Below, in pieces: positions 48,064 to 50,235 of a DNA stretch of 50,235 nucleotides. Each line of letters starts with the position of its first letter. The stretch's first letter is position 1. A program made the position numbers and the translations under genes. The stretch comes from Candidatus Jorgensenbacteria bacterium. Its GTDB lineage: Bacteria; Patescibacteriota; Minisyncoccia; UBA6257; GWB1-50-10. The notes below the pieces were generated by a model. The model was not told the origin of the DNA and made no database searches. It worked only from the letters and a program-made list of their open reading frames with translations. The stretch spans positions 73,688-123,922 of the forward strand of contig JAUSHK010000001.1 of assembly GCA_030648515.1 (NCBI GenBank). Direction: 5' to 3'.

Positions 48064-50235
48064 CTAAAGAACCTTTTTCAAATATTCTCCGGTCGCGCTT
48101 CCGGCTTTCCGAGCAATTTCTTCCGGCGTGCCCTCGGCGACAATTTTTCCGCCCTCGTCTCCCCCGCCAGGACCGAGGTCAATCACCCAATCAGCGGTTT
48201 TAATAACATCTAAGTTATGTTCAATCACGACAATAGTGTTCCCCCGCTCAACAAGGCGGTTTAAAACATTGAGTAATTGTTCAACGTCAGCGAAGTGAAG
48301 CCCCGTCGTCGGCTCGTCAAGTACATAAAGCGTCCGCCTCGTGTCGCGTTTTCCTAATTCGGAAGCAAGCTTGATTCTTTGCGCCTCACCGCCCGAGAGT
48401 GTCGTCGCGGATTGCCCAAGCTCGATATATCCAAGCCCGACTTCGTTCAATATTTTCAAGCGGTCATAAAGCCACGGAATATCGTTAAAAAATCCCGCCG
48501 CTTCCTCAACCGTCATCCGTAAAACTTCGTAGATGTTTTTCTTTTTGTATTCAACCTCAAGCGTTTCGCGGTCAAACCGCTTTCCCTTGCACACATCGCA
48601 CTGCACGTATACGGTCGGCAAAAAGTGCATCTCAATCGCGATAATGCCGTGCCCTTCGCAATGTTCGCACCGCCCGCCGCGCACATTAAAACTGAATCGT
48701 CCGGGCTTGTACCCGCGCACGCGCGCGTCCTCCGTTGCCGCAAAAAGATCGCGGATAAATCCCCACGCGCCGACGTAGGTTGCCGGATTTGAACGCGGAG
48801 TTCTCCCGATTGGATTTTGGTCAACGCTCACAACACGGTTAATGTGCTCAAGCCCGGTAATGTCTTTGTGGGCGCCGGCCTTATATGTCGCCCCGTTAAA
48901 TTTGTTTGCAAGCGATTTATATAGAATGTCATAGACAAGCGTGCTTTTTCCGGAACCCGAAACGCCGGTAACCGCAGTAAACCGCTTAAGCGGAAATTTT
49001 ACGGTAATATCACGGAGATTATTTTCAGTCGCTCCCAAAATTTCAATTGATTCTTGTTTTTTTGAAATCGGTCTGCGTCCTTTCGGCGTTTCAATAAAAC
49101 GTTTTCCGCGGAGATACTCAAGCGTAAGAGACGACTGCTTTTTGTCTTTTATAATTTCAGGAATCGGACCTTCCGCGACGATATGCCCGCCATGGACTCC
49201 GGCCGCCGGACCGATGTCAACAAGATAATCTGACGAACGGATAGTTTCTTCATCGTGCTCAACAACGATTACTGTGTTCCCTAAATCGCGTAAATCGTGG
49301 AGTGTTGCGATAAGCTTCGCGTTATCGCGCTGGTGAAGCCCTATCGTCGGCTCGTCTAAAATATAAAGCGTGCCGGTAAGGCGCGAACCAATCTGCGACG
49401 CAAGCCGAATCCGTTGCGCCTCTCCACCCGAGAGTGTTCCCGCTCTGCGCTCAAGCGCTAAATATTCAAGCCCGACATCAATTAAAAACTTAAGACGGTT
49501 TGTTATCTCCCGAAGCGGAACCTCGGCAATCTCTTTGAAATTCGTATCCTTGCCGGATGATTTTATCTGCAAACCGGTAAAAAATTTATACGCCTCGGTT
49601 ATCGGCGACTCAACAATCGCAGATATGTTTTTTCCTTTAATTAAAACATTAAGCGCCTCTTCTTTGAGCCGCTTCCCGCGGCACACGGGGCAAATTTTTT
49701 CAGACCAAATACTTTCCGTCCCGAGCCCATTACAGGCGGGGCACGCGCCGTACGGACTATTAAATGAGAATAAGCGCGGCTCTATTTCTGAAAATGAAAA
49801 ACCGTCATTCGGACAAGTGAATTTTGAGGACAATGAAGTTTCCTGATTGGTTACAATAGTCACGACATCATGCCCGTACTTAAGCGCCGATTCAACCGCT
49901 TCCGCGAGCCGAAGTCGGTTTTCCTTTTCACGAAAATCAATCGTGCCAGGCATCCTATCCACGACAAGCTCAATCGTGTGCTGTTTGTACCGCGAAAGCT
50001 CAATCCGGTCGCGAAGAGATTGGTATGTTCCATCAACGCGGACTTCTGAAAATCCGGCGTTTAAAAAATCATAAAGCATCTGGTAATACTCACCCTTACG
50101 TCCACGAACAACAGGCGCGAATATCATAAGACGAGAGATTTGGCTTTCTTTAGATTTATCTTCTAAATTATGTTTTCTGATTTTCTCTATGATGAAATCC
50201 ACTATCTCGTCGTTTGAAAGTCTACGTATCTCTGT
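48064..50235 (-). CDS. uvrA: excinuclease ABC subunit A, partial (5' end outside the window)
   Basis: UvrA recognises DNA damage as an ABC-type ATPase dimer. In this part are a zinc module (CPACNGLG ... CPVCRGKR), the first signature LSGGEAQRIRLASQIGSRL and Walker B LYILDEPTIGLH, then the second ATPase with GVSGSGKSTLVYDIL, a zinc module with CEHCEGHG ... CDVCKGKR and LSGGEAQRIKLASELGKR, LYVLDEPTTGLHFADV. The frame stays open to the window edge (TEIRRLSNDEIV upstream of the GTG at 50202). The first Walker A and N-terminus are missing, so the gene continues beyond 50235. Confidence 0.95.
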   Translation of the reverse strand, partial: TEIRRLSNDEIVDFIIEKIRKHNLEDKSKESQISRLMIFAPVVRGRKGEYYQMLYDFLNAGFSEVRVDGTYQSLRDRIELSRYKQHTIELVVDRMPGTIDFREKENRLRLAEAVESALKYGHDVVTIVTNQETSLSSKFTCPNDGFSFSEIEPRLFSFNSPYGACPACNGLGTESIWSEKICPVCRGKRLKEEALNVLIKGKNISAIVESPITEAYKFFTGLQIKSSGKDTNFKEIAEVPLREITNRLKFLIDVGLEYLALERRAGTLSGGEAQRIRLASQIGSRLTGTLYILDEPTIGLHQRDNAKLIATLHDLRDLGNTVIVVEHDEETIRSSDYLVDIGPAAGVHGGHIVAEGPIPEIIKDKKQSSLTLEYLRGKRFIETPKGRRPISKKQESIEILGATENNLRDITVKFPLKRFTAVTGVSGSGKSTLVYDILYKSLANKFNGATYKAGAHKDITGLEHINRVVSVDQNPIGRTPRSNPATYVGAWGFIRDLFAATEDARVRGYKPGRFSFNVRGGRCEHCEGHGIIAIEMHFLPTVYVQCDVCKGKRFDRETLEVEYKKKNIYEVLRMTVEEAAGFFNDIPWLYDRLKILNEVGLGYIELGQSATTLSGGEAQRIKLASELGKRDTRRTLYVLDEPTTGLHFADVEQLLNVLNRLVERGNTIVVIEHNLDVIKTADWVIDLGPGGGDEGGKIVAEGTPEEIARKAGSATGEYLKKVL

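Noticed and set aside
38-50235. Recoded UGA (Gly) as in Gracilibacteria/SR1
   Set aside because: proS ends at TGA at its family-typical end, and the other stop codons checked (TAA, TAG) also fall at expected ends; no long frames read through TGA.

Overview
The window looks like a piece of a Patescibacteria (CPR) chromosome, most likely Parcubacteria. It is gene-dense. Every protein gene except mltG is on the minus strand. Many housekeeping proteins are shorter than usual: RpoA has no C-terminal domain, ProS has no editing insert, and UvrC ends after its nuclease domain. UGA is used as a stop (for example proS), so the code is the standard bacterial one and not the UGA-glycine code of Gracilibacteria/SR1. 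I assign the lineage from protein style and synteny, not from a marker-gene tree.

Layout from left to right: (1) 0-1.6 kb holds an AT-rich hypothetical, a secreted peptidoglycan-binding protein and tRNA-Glu. (2) 1.6-7.4 kb is a division/wall (dcw) cluster, mraZ-rsmH-ftsL-ftsI-murF, with mltG divergent from mraZ. (3) 7.4-8.9 kb has a tRNA-Val, tRNA-like remnants full of palindromes, and rplJ-rplL. (4) 8.9-14.3 kb is a heat-shock operon, hrcA-grpE-dnaK-(membrane protein)-dnaJ, with a CIRCE operator. (5) 14.3-17.3 kb has a pseudopilin, an FtsQ-like protein, a PKD-like protein and a lone response-regulator receiver. (6) 17.3-24.7 kb is mreB-mreC-mreD-mrdA-greA-lysS-serS. (7) 24.7-29.4 kb is a second mreB, then holB-frr-rseP-proS. 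(8) 29.4-33.4 kb is infA-rpmJ-rpsM-rpsK-rpsD-rpoA-rplQ-rplM-rpsI. (9) 33.4-40.1 kb is accessory: a large anchored protein, a PEP-utilising enzyme of unusual domain order, two membrane proteins, a 120-nt inverted-repeat structure, and a regulator that joins a sigma region 4 to HARE-type winged helices. (10) 40.2-50.2 kb has secD-secF, an M23 peptidase, tgt, an AI-2E family permease, nfo, uvrC and a partial uvrA.

The most striking signal is a set of short palindromic or semi-palindromic elements spread through the window. Several sit in frame inside essential genes (holB, tgt twice, uvrC, lysS, the PEP-utilising enzyme, the M23 peptidase), and one splits the D-arm of a tRNA-Val-like gene. They behave like the Rickettsia palindromic elements known from established literature. 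One family is read in all three frames without stops. A second recurrent signal is a sigma70-type -10 box placed 6-9 nt before the start codon of at least seven promoter-proximal genes, which suggests widespread leaderless transcription.
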